32,427 nt of DNA from Candidatus Roseilinea sp. (lineage in GTDB: Bacteria; Chloroflexota; Anaerolineae; J036; Brachytrichaceae): positions 1-32,427 of the forward strand of contig JANWYN010000096.1 in NCBI GenBank assembly GCA_025055235.1, given 5' to 3'. The position numbers and the translations under genes were made by a program. Within the stretch, counting starts at the first letter, position 1; the number at the start of each line of letters is the position of its first letter. Under the pieces are notes generated by a model. That model had not been told where the DNA came from. It ran no database searches and saw only the letters and a list, made by a program, of their open reading frames with translations. Below, in pieces: positions 22,307 through 31,347 of the stretch.

Positions 22307-24184
22307 ATGAGCAACACAATTCGACTGACCACCGCCCAGGCCATCATCAAATTCTTGAAGGCGCAATTCACCGAGCGCGATGGCCACGTGCAGCCGCTCT
22401 TCGCCGGCTGCTTCGGCATCTTCGGCCACGGCAACATCGCCGGCATCGCACAGGCGCTGCAGCAGAACCTCGACTTTCGCTACTACCTGTGCCGCAACGA
22501 GCAAGCCATGGTGCACACCGCCGCCGCCTACGCGCGCATGAAGAACCGGCTGCAGACGCTGGTCTGCACCAGCTCGATCGGCCCCGGCGCGACCAACATG
22601 ATCACCGGCGCCGCCGCCGCGACGATCAACCGGCTGCCGGTGTTGCTGTTGCCCGGCGACATCTTCGCCCGGCGCAACGTCGCGCCCGTGCTGCAACAAC
22701 TGGAAAGCGAGCACTCGCAGGACATCTCGGTCAACGACTGCTTCAAGCCGGTCAGCCGCTACTGGGATCGCATCAACCGGCCCGATCAGATCCTCACCGC
22801 GCTGCCCGAAGCAATGCGCGTGCTCACCAGCCCGGTCGAAACCGGCGCGGTGACGCTGGCGCTGCCGCAGGATGTACAGACGGAAGCCCTCGACTATCCG
22901 GCGCACTTCTTCCGTGAGCGCGTGTGGCACGTGCCCCGGCCACGCCCCGACGTGAACGCGCTGCGCCGCGCCGCAGCGGTCATCCGCCACAGCAAGAAGC
23001 CGCTCATCGTCGCCGGCGGCGGCGTGATTTACTCCGACGCGACCGAGATGCTGCGCCGATTTGTGGACGCCACCGGCATCCCGGTCGGCGAGACGATGGC
23101 CGGCAAAGGCAGCTTGCGCTACGACCATCCGCTCAACCTTGGCGCCATCGGCGTGACCGGTACCTTCGCCGCCAACCGCATCGCCCGCGACGCCGACGTC
23201 GTGATCGGCATCGGCACGCGCTACAGCGACTTCACTACGGCCAGCAAGACGGCCTTCCAGCACCCCAACGTCACTTTCGTCAACATCAACGTCGCCGAGT
23301 TCGACGCGCACAAGCACTCAGCGATCGCCCTCGTGGGCGACGCGCGCGCGACGCTGGAGGAGCTACTGCCGCTGTTGGAAGGCTGGCACGCTCCGGCAGA
23401 GCACGAAGCGCACGCGCGCCAACTGCACGACGCCTGGGATCGCGAGGTGCAGCGCATCTACGACATCCGCCATGCGCCGCTGCCCAGCCAGGGCGAGATC
23501 ATCGGCGCCGTCAACGCGCTGGGCGACCCAAACGGCGTGATGATCAACGCCGCCGGCAGCATGCCCGGCGACCTGCACAAGCTCTGGCGCGCGCACCATC
23601 CGAAGCACTATCACCTCGAATACGGCTACAGCACGATGGGCTACGAGATCGCCGGCGGATTGGGCGTGAAGATGGCCGCGCCGGAACGCGAGGTGACCGT
23701 GATGGTGGGCGATGGCAGCTACCTGATGATGGCGCAGGAGATCGTCACCTCGGTGCAAGAGGGCTACAAGCTCATCATCGTGCTGGTGGACAACCACGGC
23801 TTCAAGAGCATCGGCGGCCTCAGCCGGTCGCTGGGTCAAGGCGGCTTCGGCACGCGCTACGTTTATCCGGTGAACGGCCGGCTGCCCGGCGACGAGCTGA
23901 AAGACGACGTGGAAGAGCTGCCGGTGGACCTAGCCGAGAACGCGCGCAGCCTAGGCGCGGCCGTGTTCAAGGCGCGCACCTACGACGAGTTCGTGCAAGC
24001 CTATCAAGCCGCCAAGCACACCGAGGTCACCACCGTCGTGTATGTGCAGGTGGATCGCTACGAAAGCGTACCCGGCTACGACAGTTGGTGGGATGTGCCG
24101 GTCGCCGAAGTGAGCGACATGCCATCCGTGCAGGAGGCGCGTCGCGAGTGGGAGAAGCACCGCGCGGAGGAAAGGCTGTTTTGA
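22307..24184 (+). CDS. iolD: 3D-(3,5/4)-trihydroxycyclohexane-1,2-dione hydrolase
   Basis: Thiamine-diphosphate enzyme that opens the six-membered ring of the inositol intermediate to 5-deoxy-glucuronate (EC 3.7.1.22). 625 aa, usual length. The cofactor-activating Glu65 is in CRNEQAMVHTAAAYAR. The middle domain has RRAAAVIRHSKKPLIVAGGG. The ThDP/Mg motif is GDGSYLMMAQEIV (Gly468-Asp469-Gly470) ending in VLVDNHGF (Asp495-Asn496). GYSTMGYEIAGGLGVKMA precedes it. It starts 4 bases after the stop of the four-helix-bundle gene. Confidence 0.96.
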   Translation: MSNTIRLTTAQAIIKFLKAQFTERDGHVQPLFAGCFGIFGHGNIAGIAQALQQNLDFRYYLCRNEQAMVHTAAAYARMKNRLQTLVCTSSIGPGATNMITGAAAATINRLPVLLLPGDIFARRNVAPVLQQLESEHSQDISVNDCFKPVSRYWDRINRPDQILTALPEAMRVLTSPVETGAVTLALPQDVQTEALDYPAHFFRERVWHVPRPRPDVNALRRAAAVIRHSKKPLIVAGGGVIYSDATEMLRRFVDATGIPVGETMAGKGSLRYDHPLNLGAIGVTGTFAANRIARDADVVIGIGTRYSDFTTASKTAFQHPNVTFVNINVAEFDAHKHSAIALVGDARATLEELLPLLEGWHAPAEHEAHARQLHDAWDREVQRIYDIRHAPLPSQGEIIGAVNALGDPNGVMINAAGSMPGDLHKLWRAHHPKHYHLEYGYSTMGYEIAGGLGVKMAAPEREVTVMVGDGSYLMMAQEIVTSVQEGYKLIIVLVDNHGFKSIGGLSRSLGQGGFGTRYVYPVNGRLPGDELKDDVEELPVDLAENARSLGAAVFKARTYDEFVQAYQAAKHTEVTTVVYVQVDRYESVPGYDSWWDVPVAEVSDMPSVQEARREWEKHRAEERLF

Positions 24185-24186
24185 AT

Positions 24187-24313
24187 CTTTCATTGTCCAT
24201 CTTTCATCTTTCATTTTGTGCGTCGCTTGTGACGCGTGCGTGAAACGCAGGACGCAAGACGCAAGATGCAGGACGCAGGACGCAAGATGAAAGATGACAA
24301 ATGCAAGATCGTC
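24187..24313. repeat. Heptad arrays forming an inverted pair between iolD and iolE
   Basis: Left part: ctttcat, tgtccat, ctttcat, ctttcat (24187-24214). Right part: nine heptads gacgcaa, gacgcaa, gatgcag, gacgcag, gacgcaa, gatgaaa, gatgaca, aatgcaa, gatcgtc (24251-24313), ending at the iolE ATG. The left arm 24192-24212 can pair with 24287-24303 with one bulge, and gtgcgtc (24218-24224) pairs with the gacgca units. Confidence 0.85.
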
Positions 24314-25237
24314 ATGATTCACATCGGCAACGCCCCGTGCTCGTGGGGCACGTTGGAATTCGAAGGGACGCAGGCCGGACGCATCGGCTATGCCCAGATG
24401 CTCGATGAGGTGGCCGAGACCGGCTACACCGGCGTCGAGCTGGGCGATTGGGGCTTCATGCCCACCGAGCCGGCGGCGCTGCGCAGCGAACTCTCCCGGC
24501 GCGGGTTGACGATGACCGGCGCGTTCGTGCCGGTGCGCTTTGCCGATCGCAGCGCACACGACGAAGGCGAATCGCGCGCCGTGCGCACGGCCCAATTGCT
24601 GGCCGCCGTCGCGCACCGGGAGCATCCTCCCTTCCTGGTGCTCAGCGACGACAACGCCAGCGATCCGGTGCGCACCCGCCATGCCGGCCGCGTCACGCCG
24701 GAGATGTCGCTCAGCGAGGCGCAGTGGCGCGTCTTCGCCGAAGGCGTGAATCGCATTGCCCGCGCCGTGACCGAGGCGACCGGCCTGCGCGTCGTGTTCC
24801 ATCACCATTGTGCCGGCTTCGTCGAGACGCCCGACGAGATCGCGCGCTTGCTGGCGCTGACCGACCCGCAGTATGTCGGGCTGGTCTTCGACACCGGCCA
24901 CTACGCGTTCGGCAGCGGCAACCCAACTGCCGACGAAGTGATGCGCGGGCTGGAACGATTCTGGCCGCGCACCTGGTATGTCCATCTCAAGGACTGTTCG
25001 CCCGCCGTGGCCAAGCGCGCTGCCGATGAAGGCTGGGACTACCATACCGCCGTGCGCCACGGGGTGTTTTGTGAATTGGGCCAAGGATGCGTGCCGTTCG
25101 ACCGCATCGTTGCTTGGCTGAAGCAGCACGGTTATCGCGGCTACGCTACTGTCGAACAAGATATGTTGCCGGGTATGGGAGCGCCTAAGGAGAGCGCGCA
25201 GCGCAACCGCGCCTTCCTAAGGCGCTTGGGCATCTGA
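24314..25237 (+). CDS. iolE: Myo-inosose-2 dehydratase
   Basis: Metal-dependent TIM barrel of the sugar-phosphate isomerase/epimerase type that dehydrates scyllo-inosose (EC 4.2.1.44). 307 aa from this start. Family motifs: [15 protein letters not shown] at the N-terminus, [50 protein letters not shown] and [10 protein letters not shown], which supply the metal ligands. The ATG at 24314 is preferred because the open frame upstream to 24236 translates the heptad array. ATG at 24287 inside the array is an alternative. IolE converts inosose from IolG, which is not in this window. Confidence 0.92.
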   Translation: MIHIGNAPCSWGTLEFEGTQAGRIGYAQMLDEVAETGYTGVELGDWGFMPTEPAALRSELSRRGLTMTGAFVPVRFADRSAHDEGESRAVRTAQLLAAVAHREHPPFLVLSDDNASDPVRTRHAGRVTPEMSLSEAQWRVFAEGVNRIARAVTEATGLRVVFHHHCAGFVETPDEIARLLALTDPQYVGLVFDTGHYAFGSGNPTADEVMRGLERFWPRTWYVHLKDCSPAVAKRAADEGWDYHTAVRHGVFCELGQGCVPFDRIVAWLKQHGYRGYATVEQDMLPGMGAPKESAQRNRAFLRRLGI

Positions 25238-25259
25238 GTCCGAGAGAAGGAGGAGTGGT

Positions 25260-26069
25260 ATGACGCAAGCTGCAAGTTCATCGGAGGCAGGACAAACGCC
25301 GCTCATCGAAGCGCGTGGGATTTGCAAATACTTCGGCGCAGTGACGGCGTTGGAAGATGTGCACCTGAAGCTCTACCGCGGCGAGGTGCTGGGCGTAGTC
25401 GGCGACAACGGCGCTGGCAAATCCACGCTGATGAAGATCCTGGCCGGCTTGTATCCGCCCAGCGCGGGCCAGTTGTTCGTGGACGGCCAGCCGGTGCACT
25501 TCTCCAGTCCCAGAGATGCGCGCGACCGGGGCATCGAGATGGTGTATCAGGATCTGGCGCTGGCCGGCAACATGCGCATTGACGAGAACATCTTCCTGGG
25601 CCGCGAGCGCGTGCGCCGTGTCGGCCCGTTCAAGCTGGTGGACAACGCCGAGAGCATGCGCCGGGCCAAAGCACACCTGGAGAAGCTCAAGATCGAGGTG
25701 AAGAGCGTCCGGCAGCGCGTGGAGGAATTGTCCGGCGGCCAGCGCCAGGCCGTGGCCATCGCGCGCGCAACCGCCTTCGACGCCAAAGTCGTCATCATGG
25801 ACGAGCCGACCGCCGCGCTGGCCATCAAGGAAGTCCGCAAGGTGCTTGACCTGATCAAAGACCTGAGGAACCACGGCATCGGCGTGATCCTCATCAGCCA
25901 CCGCATGGACGACATCTTCTACGTGTGCGACCGGGTGATGGCGCTGTTTCACGGGCGCAACTTCGCTGAAGCGCCGCTGGCCGAAACCAGCCGCAACGAG
26001 GTGATCGGCTGGATCATGGGCAACAAGTCGCCGGTTGCGCAAGCCGCCAAGATCTTCGATCTGAACTGA
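25260..26069 (+). CDS. Sugar ABC transporter ATP-binding protein
   Basis: A 269-aa single-domain ATPase of the monosaccharide (CUT2-like) class. Walker A GDNGAGKS (residues 48-55), signature LSGGQRQ (157-163), Walker B VVIMDEP (Asp181-Glu182), H-loop ISHR. Most importers of this class (RbsA type) have two fused ATPase domains; this is the single-domain FrcA type. It has a strong AAGGAGG ribosome binding site and one base separates it from the permease. Position after iolE suggests uptake of inositol or a related polyol. Confidence 0.92.
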   Translation: MTQAASSSEAGQTPLIEARGICKYFGAVTALEDVHLKLYRGEVLGVVGDNGAGKSTLMKILAGLYPPSAGQLFVDGQPVHFSSPRDARDRGIEMVYQDLALAGNMRIDENIFLGRERVRRVGPFKLVDNAESMRRAKAHLEKLKIEVKSVRQRVEELSGGQRQAVAIARATAFDAKVVIMDEPTAALAIKEVRKVLDLIKDLRNHGIGVILISHRMDDIFYVCDRVMALFHGRNFAEAPLAETSRNEVIGWIMGNKSPVAQAAKIFDLN

Positions 26070-26070
26070 C

Positions 26071-27087
26071 ATGGCCACGACGACAACCGACGCCCAACTC
26101 ACCGCCCGTGAGCGCAGCTTGCGCGTGCGGCTGATCCCCTACATTGATCGCTTCGGCATCCTGTTCCTGGTGCTGCTGATGATCGTGATCGGGACGATCA
26201 CGCAGCCCGGCGTCTTTCTGACTTGGCGCAACCTGTCGAACCTACCCGGGCAGAACGCCGCCAACGCCGTCCTGGCCATCGGCATGTTCGTGGTGATCCT
26301 GACGGCCGGCATTGACCTCTCGGTCGGCTCGGTGCTGGCGCTGGCAATGATGACCACGGCGGTGCTGGCGCGCGACGGCTTCCCGCCGCTCCTGCTCGTG
26401 CCGCTGCCGATTCTGATCGGCATGGCCGTGGGATTCGTCAACGGCTTCGGGCTAACCAAGCTGCGCCTGCCCCACCCTTTCATCGTCACGCTGGGCACGC
26501 TCAACATTGCGCGCGGCCTGGCGAACCTCGTGTCGGGCGGCGTGCCGGTGAGCGGTCTGCCGGAGGTAGTGCGCTTTTGGGGCGCCGGCAACATCCCGAT
26601 CGGCAGCGTGCAGATCCCGGTCAGCCTGATCGTCGTTGCTGTGCTGTATCTCGGCTTCTTCGTGTTCCTGCAGTACACGCGCACCGGCCGGCACATCTAT
26701 GCCATCGGCGGCAACCCGCAAGCCGCGCGCGTCAGCGGCATCAACGTGGATCGCACGCTCATGCTGGTCTACATCCTGTGCGGGGCGATGGCCGGCCTGG
26801 CCGGGCTGCTGGTGGCCGGTCGCACCAACTCCGGCTTTCCCAACGCCGGCATCGGCGCCGAACTCGATGCCATCTCCGCCGTGATCATCGGCGGGGCCAG
26901 CTTCTTCGGCGGGCGCGGCACCGTGCTGGGCGTGCTGGCCGGCGTGCTCGTCATCGGCCTACTGCGCAACATCTTGAACCTGAACAACGTGCAGGTGTTT
27001 TGGCAGCAAGTGCTGATCGGCGTCGTCATCATCTTCGCCGTCTTTCTCGATGTGCTTCGCCGGCGTGCCGGGAGCGCGAATGAGTGA
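26071..27087 (+). CDS. Sugar ABC transporter permease, RbsC-like
   Basis: A 338-aa inner-membrane protein with about eight to ten segments, including FGILFLVLLMIVIGTIT, IGMFVVILTAGIDLSVGSVLAL, PHPFIVTLGTLNIARGL and the C-terminal AVIIGGASFFGGRGTVLGVL. These are signatures of the RbsC/XylH permease family. The loop GGNPQAARVSGINV is the coupling region for the ATPase. It starts one base after the ATPase stop. A periplasmic sugar-binding protein would be expected but is absent; insertion sequences begin 46 bases downstream. Confidence 0.92.
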   Translation: MATTTTDAQLTARERSLRVRLIPYIDRFGILFLVLLMIVIGTITQPGVFLTWRNLSNLPGQNAANAVLAIGMFVVILTAGIDLSVGSVLALAMMTTAVLARDGFPPLLLVPLPILIGMAVGFVNGFGLTKLRLPHPFIVTLGTLNIARGLANLVSGGVPVSGLPEVVRFWGAGNIPIGSVQIPVSLIVVAVLYLGFFVFLQYTRTGRHIYAIGGNPQAARVSGINVDRTLMLVYILCGAMAGLAGLLVAGRTNSGFPNAGIGAELDAISAVIIGGASFFGGRGTVLGVLAGVLVIGLLRNILNLNNVQVFWQQVLIGVVIIFAVFLDVLRRRAGSANE

Positions 27088-27094
27088 CTCTTGA

Positions 27095-27122
27095 TTCGTA
27101 ATTGGTAATTGGTAACTGATTC
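27095..27122. repeat. Short heptad array after the permease gene
   Basis: Units ttcgtaa, ttggtaa, ttggtaa, ctgattc follow the permease stop codon and end 10 bases before the IS terminal repeat. Confidence 0.65.
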
Positions 27123-27132
27123 CCTTACACAT

Positions 27133-28117
27133 TAGACGTTATTAGAAATAAGGGGATAAACTGAGCCGATGCTCAAGTTCGAGGACATCAAGCGCAAGCC
27201 GAAAGAGTGTCTAGCCCTGACAGGGCTGACCCTCAAGGTGTTCAAGCTGGTGCTGCCCGCGCTTGCCCAGGCCTTCGCCCGACGGTATGCCGGGAAGTTG
27301 ACCTTGGCGGGCGCACCGCGTAAACGTGCGCACGGCGCTGGCCGCCGCAGCCGCTTGGACAGCATGGAGCAGAAGTTGTTGTTCATCTTGGTGTATCAAA
27401 AGACGTATCCCTTACAGGTCGTGCTGGGGAGGTTGTTTGGGATGGGTCAGTCAGCCGCCAGCCAATGGATTCATCGCTTGTGACCCGTGTTGCAGCAGGC
27501 ATTGACGACCTTGGACTACATGCCTGAACGGGAGGGAGCGAAGTTTGCTCTCGCTCAGCGGCGACGAGATGAGCCGCCTGACTACATCCTCGATGGCACC
27601 GAACGCCGACGCCCACGGCCAAAACACCCTGAAAGACAAACCCTGCATTACAGTGGCAAGAAGAAACAGCATACCGACAAGAACATCGTGATCGCCAACA
27701 CACGCACCAAGCGCGTGGGCGATCTCAGTCCGACCCAGCCGGGCACAGGGCACGACAAGACCCTGGCGGAACACGCACACATAGTCTACCCACGCCAAGC
27801 CGTTGTGCACAAAGACACGGGGTTTCAAGGCTATGAACCCAAAGTCAAGCATACGCTGCAACCTCAAAAAACGCGGGGGCGAACGTTGACCGCTGCACAA
27901 CGCCGGCGCAATCGCAGACTGTCGCGTGTGCGTGTCTGGGTCGAACACGCCATCTGCGGTATCAAGCGCGGTGTGTTAAAGACACCTTACGCAACCGACG
28001 CGCCAACTGTTCTGACGACTTCATGGCGATCGCTACCGCCTTACACAACTTGCGCATTGATCAACGCAAACGTCCCTTGCGTCGCTAACGGCAAACCCTT
28101 ATTTCTAATAACGTCTA
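27133..28117 (+). mobile_element. IS5-like insertion sequence with perfect 22-bp terminal repeats
   Basis: The left repeat 27133-27154 (tagacgttattagaaataaggg) and the right repeat 28096-28117 are exact inverted copies. A TA target duplication may be included at both edges. The element is ~985 bp with one transposase frame, which is broken. Base composition is less GC-rich at its ends than the neighbourhood. Confidence 0.88.
27169..28088 (+). pseudogene. Broken IS5-family transposase
   Basis: The frame starts MLKFEDIKRKPKECLALTGL and contains an N-terminal HTH (QVVLGRLFGMGQSAASQWIHRL). It meets an in-frame TGA at 27481-27483 and continues in the same frame with PVLQQALTTLDYM and the DDE-type core (YILDGTERRRPRPK, VVHKDTGFQGYEPK, RVRVWVEHAICGIKR). 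Near 27975 it shifts to another frame, where KDTLRNRRANCSDDFMAI and ALHNLRIDQRKRPLRR complete the family C-terminus, ending TAA at 28086-28088. One nonsense and one frameshift indicate an inactive copy. Confidence 0.85.
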
Positions 28118-28119
28118 GT

Positions 28120-29501
28120 TGCCAACCGTCACAAGAGTGCTGACATGTAAGTGCCGCAAGAGTGCTGACAACATGGAGATTGTAACCGCTACAACCTTGT
28201 TGACACTTGCCTACGAGCGGAGCATTCAACCGCTCGGGAGGCAAGCCGATGTCGGACGAACTGAAGTTTCGCCAACGAGCCATTCGCATGAGGTTGACTG
28301 GATGGGCGGTGACTGCAATCTGCGCCACCCTGGCGCGCAGCCGCGAATGGTTTTACAAGTGGTGGCGGCGCTATGTGGACGAAGGGGCGCGCGGTCTGCG
28401 CGACCGCTCGAGTGCGCCCCACAGGCCTGGACGGGTGGTATCGGACGAACTGCGCCGAGCGATCGTGACCCTGCGCGACCGGCTGATGCGGCGTCACGGG
28501 CCGCGCGAACGCTATCGCCTGGCGGGCGCGCCCACCATTCGTCACGAGCTGGCTTGTTTGGGTTATCACCCGTTGCCGTCGTTGCGCACGATCGAGCGCG
28601 TGCTGCAAGCAGCGGGGCGCACTTCGCCTGCATTTCGAACTCAGCCGCTGGTGGCATCGAGCGACTATCCCGAGTGGCGCGTCGCGCGCAGCAATCAGCG
28701 GCATCAGATGGATATGATCGGGCCCCGTTATCTGAAAGGCTCGCGTCGGCCCTGGTTCTTTCTGGTCTACCGCGACTGCTACGACCAGGCGGTGTATGTC
28801 GAATTTCAGCCCCGACCCAAGCTGGAAGCGGTTCTGGGATTTGTAGTGCGGGCGTGGCAGCGCTTGGGCCTGCCCGACGTCTTGCAAGTGGACAACGGCG
28901 AGTGGTTCGGCCGAACCACCCACCCCGGAGCACTCAGTCGCTTTGTGCGCCTGGCCCTGCTGGTGGGTGTGGAGCTGACGTTCATCCCAGAAGGCGAACC
29001 CTGGCGCAACGGGTCGGTCGAGCACTTCAACGGCTGGTTGCAGGCGCGCCTGTTGGCGATCCTCTTGCGCAGCCCTGCTCAGGTGCGGCACGAACTGGCC
29101 GCGCTGATGGAGACTTGTTACTACGAACATATCCATACGTCGCTCAACTTCCAAACCACAGCCCAAGTGCGGCGTGGCTTGGCGCTGCACAAGTTGCCCC
29201 ACAACTTTCAGGCCCAGCTGCATCCTCTGCTGGTGGCCATCGGACGGGTCGTCTTCATCCGGCGCGTGCGGCCATCGGGATGCATCACCCTGTTGGGTGT
29301 CAACTACAAAGCGGGCAAGCGCTGGGCGCAGCACTATGTCGTCGCAACACTCTATACCCGCACCATGACGGTCAAAATCCACTACCAGCGTCGTTTGTTG
29401 CGTCAATACAACTTCCCCTTCGTCGGCAAGCGCAATCTGTAAGCACTCTTTTGGCGGTTATCTTGTCACCTGTGTCGTCAGCACTCTTTTGGCGGTTAGC
29501 A
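28120..29501 (+). mobile_element. IS481-like insertion sequence with 25-bp terminal repeats and TCTAGT duplication
   Basis: The terminal repeats 28120-28144 and 29477-29501 match at 22 of 25 positions. A second, inner copy of the aaccgccaaaagagtgct core is present at each end (about 28151-28171 and 29442-29460). The 6-bp direct repeat TCTAGT flanks the element at 28114-28119 and 29502-29507. It is inserted exactly at the right end of the IS5-like element, so it arrived later. Confidence 0.9.
28249..29442 (+). CDS. Transposase with rve-type DDE core (IS481-like)
   Basis: An intact 397-aa transposase. An N-terminal helix-turn-helix (AIRMRLTGWAVTAICATLARSREWFY) is followed by an integrase-type DDE domain: Asp155 (QMDMIGPRYL), Asp215 (LQVDNGEWF) and Glu258 (GSVEHFNGWLQ). 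The D-to-E spacing of 42 residues is a little longer than usual for this group. A strong GGGAGG site 7 bases upstream fixes the ATG at 28249; a TTG at 28207 is in frame. The stop codon is within the inner copy of the terminal repeat. The element looks capable of transposition. Confidence 0.9.
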   Translation: MSDELKFRQRAIRMRLTGWAVTAICATLARSREWFYKWWRRYVDEGARGLRDRSSAPHRPGRVVSDELRRAIVTLRDRLMRRHGPRERYRLAGAPTIRHELACLGYHPLPSLRTIERVLQAAGRTSPAFRTQPLVASSDYPEWRVARSNQRHQMDMIGPRYLKGSRRPWFFLVYRDCYDQAVYVEFQPRPKLEAVLGFVVRAWQRLGLPDVLQVDNGEWFGRTTHPGALSRFVRLALLVGVELTFIPEGEPWRNGSVEHFNGWLQARLLAILLRSPAQVRHELAALMETCYYEHIHTSLNFQTTAQVRRGLALHKLPHNFQAQLHPLLVAIGRVVFIRRVRPSGCITLLGVNYKAGKRWAQHYVVATLYTRTMTVKIHYQRRLLRQYNFPFVGKRNL

Positions 29502-29550
29502 TCTAGTCATCAAAACGGGACCGGTCCAAACCGGCTTTGAAGAAATCCAG

Positions 29551-29640
29551 TCAGGTTTGGGCTCCGGATTCGCTTTCGGCTTCAATGATCTGCTGGAGGT
29601 ATTCCGGTTGGTAGAGAGTCTGAGAAACTGGTTCTTCCAT
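29551..29640 (-). CDS. Possible 29-aa small protein
   Basis: A short frame starting MEEPVSQTLYQPEYLQQIIEA lies 33 bases downstream of the TPR gene on the same strand. It is acidic and has no recognisable family. No strong ribosome binding site is visible, and chance cannot be excluded. The rest of 29508-29673 shows no gene. Confidence 0.2.
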   Translation of the reverse strand: MEEPVSQTLYQPEYLQQIIEAESESGAQT

Positions 29641-29673
29641 CGGTCAGAACGATGCTTCTGTTGGGACGTACAC

Positions 29674-31347
29674 TCACCCCGACGCAGAAGGCTGTTGAAG
29701 CCGCTCGACGAAGTCGGCCATCATGGTGCTCCAATCCGGATCTTGCCATACGGCGATGGCACGCGACTTTGCCTCTTCGGCGATAGTCCATCGTTCCTGG
29801 GAAGTTGCGCTCTGGATAATCGACTCTATCCTGGATAGGCTGCGCGCCAGGCGCCTTTCGTCATTGATGTCACGAGCGCGCACAGCAGCGTAAGCATAGA
29901 GATTGATTCCATATGCATCCTCGACTTCGAGAGCCAGATCGCCCAGGAACCACAGCAGGCGAATCTCCCAGGGAACCAGTCCATGCTTTTGTGCGAGATC
30001 AAAGGCCTTTTCAGCAGCTGCTTTCGCCTCTGCCAGGCGCGAATCCAAGTGATACCAACCTGCCAGCTTGTATCCGACCTCGACCTGCCCGTAGGCGTCA
30101 CTGCACTGCGTATACTTGTCGAGCGCCTGAACAAACAATTCGCCAGCCTCATCGCGCCGTCCTTGCATCTCGCGCAGCGTTCCTAAACAGCTGAGCGCCC
30201 GCGCTTCGAGATGGATATTGCTCAATTCGCGGGCGAGGCTCAGGCTTTCGGCATAACGTGGCTCGGCTTCGTTCAATTGCCCCAGATTGCGCAGGAAGTT
30301 GCCAATGTTCAATAGGGCAGCCCCTTGCCGTGAGCGATCGTCGGTTCGGCGCGCGATGGCAAGTGCCTGTTCAAAAAAGGGTAAAGCATCCGCATCGCGG
30401 CCTTGCAGGCCCAACACCGTCCCCAGATTCACGAGCCATACAGAGGAGCCAGTCTGGTCGCCCAACTCTTCGCAAAGCTGTAGTGCCTGACGGTAGTAGG
30501 CCTCGGCAGCTTGCCATTGACCCCGCAGCTGCTCGACAAGGCCCAGATTACCGATGGCCTGTTCCTGGCGGGTGAGGTCGCCGATTTCCTGCGCAACCAC
30601 CAGACTGCGCTGATAGGCTTCCAGTGCGGCCTCCAGCGCGCCCCGTCGCCGGTGAACATTCCCCAGACCATTCAACGCAGATGGAATATCCCATCGGGCG
30701 CCCGATGTTTCCAAGGCCCGAAGTGCTTCCTCAAAAACGGCTTGCGCTTCGTCTAAACGCCCAAGCCGGAGGAGAAAGTTGCCCCGGTTAATCAGCCCTT
30801 GGCCTATCCCTGCCAGGTTTCCCAGACGGCGATAGATTTCAAGCGCATCGTCCAATGTGTTAAGGGCGGTTGCCGGATAACCGAGATCCCCCTGGACGAC
30901 GGCCAAATTGTTGATAGTTCCTGCCAGGTCACCCGGTTTGGCAAACTGCCGCTTAAGGAGCAGAGATTCAGCGTAACAGCTTTCCGCACGGCTCCAATTG
31001 CCGAGTGCGTAGTAGATGTTGCCGAGGTCGCTGAGCACTTGTGCTTCGCCCAGTTGGTTCCCGGCTGAACGGAACGCTGCCAGGCTGCGCTCGAGGAGGC
31101 GAATGGCATCCTCCCAGCGGCCCAACTGTCGAAGCCATGCCCCCTGGCAGTGCCAGACAATGGCCTGTCCTTCAGTATGCAGAAGATCGTCAAAGGATTT
31201 TGCGCCTGCCAGGAGCTCCTGGCACTCATCATAACGCAGGCCCTCTCGTGCACGGTCAAATGCGGCGGCCCAGCGGTTGATGCCAGCCTCTTCATCCTGC
31301 TCTACCTCAAGCCGGATATACTCCATTAGATAGGCGACAGAACTCAT
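29674..31347 (-). CDS. TPR-repeat protein, 557 aa
   Basis: Almost the whole protein is tetratricopeptide repeats of the ~40-residue kinesin-light-chain type, roughly ten, each with the LxNLGxxxxxxGxxxxA and AxxxYxxALxLxxxLGD pattern (for example VLSDLGNIYYALGNWSRAES, SALNGLGNVHRRRGALEAAL, LLNIGNFLRNLGQLNEAEPR). It has no catalytic domain or signal peptide, and probably serves as a protein-binding scaffold. It starts with ATG at 31347, which overlaps the TGA of the upstream TPR gene (ATGA), so the two are translationally coupled and were probably one regulatory module. The downstream end is near the insertion sequences. Confidence 0.85.
   Translation of the reverse strand: MSSVAYLMEYIRLEVEQDEEAGINRWAAAFDRAREGLRYDECQELLAGAKSFDDLLHTEGQAIVWHCQGAWLRQLGRWEDAIRLLERSLAAFRSAGNQLGEAQVLSDLGNIYYALGNWSRAESCYAESLLLKRQFAKPGDLAGTINNLAVVQGDLGYPATALNTLDDALEIYRRLGNLAGIGQGLINRGNFLLRLGRLDEAQAVFEEALRALETSGARWDIPSALNGLGNVHRRRGALEAALEAYQRSLVVAQEIGDLTRQEQAIGNLGLVEQLRGQWQAAEAYYRQALQLCEELGDQTGSSVWLVNLGTVLGLQGRDADALPFFEQALAIARRTDDRSRQGAALLNIGNFLRNLGQLNEAEPRYAESLSLARELSNIHLEARALSCLGTLREMQGRRDEAGELFVQALDKYTQCSDAYGQVEVGYKLAGWYHLDSRLAEAKAAAEKAFDLAQKHGLVPWEIRLLWFLGDLALEVEDAYGINLYAYAAVRARDINDERRLARSLSRIESIIQSATSQERWTIAEEAKSRAIAVWQDPDWSTMMADFVERLQQPSASG

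Noticed and set aside
24236..24313. N-terminal extension of IolE
   Set aside because: The extra residues are a translation of the heptad array; conserved IolE sequence starts at the ATG at 24314.
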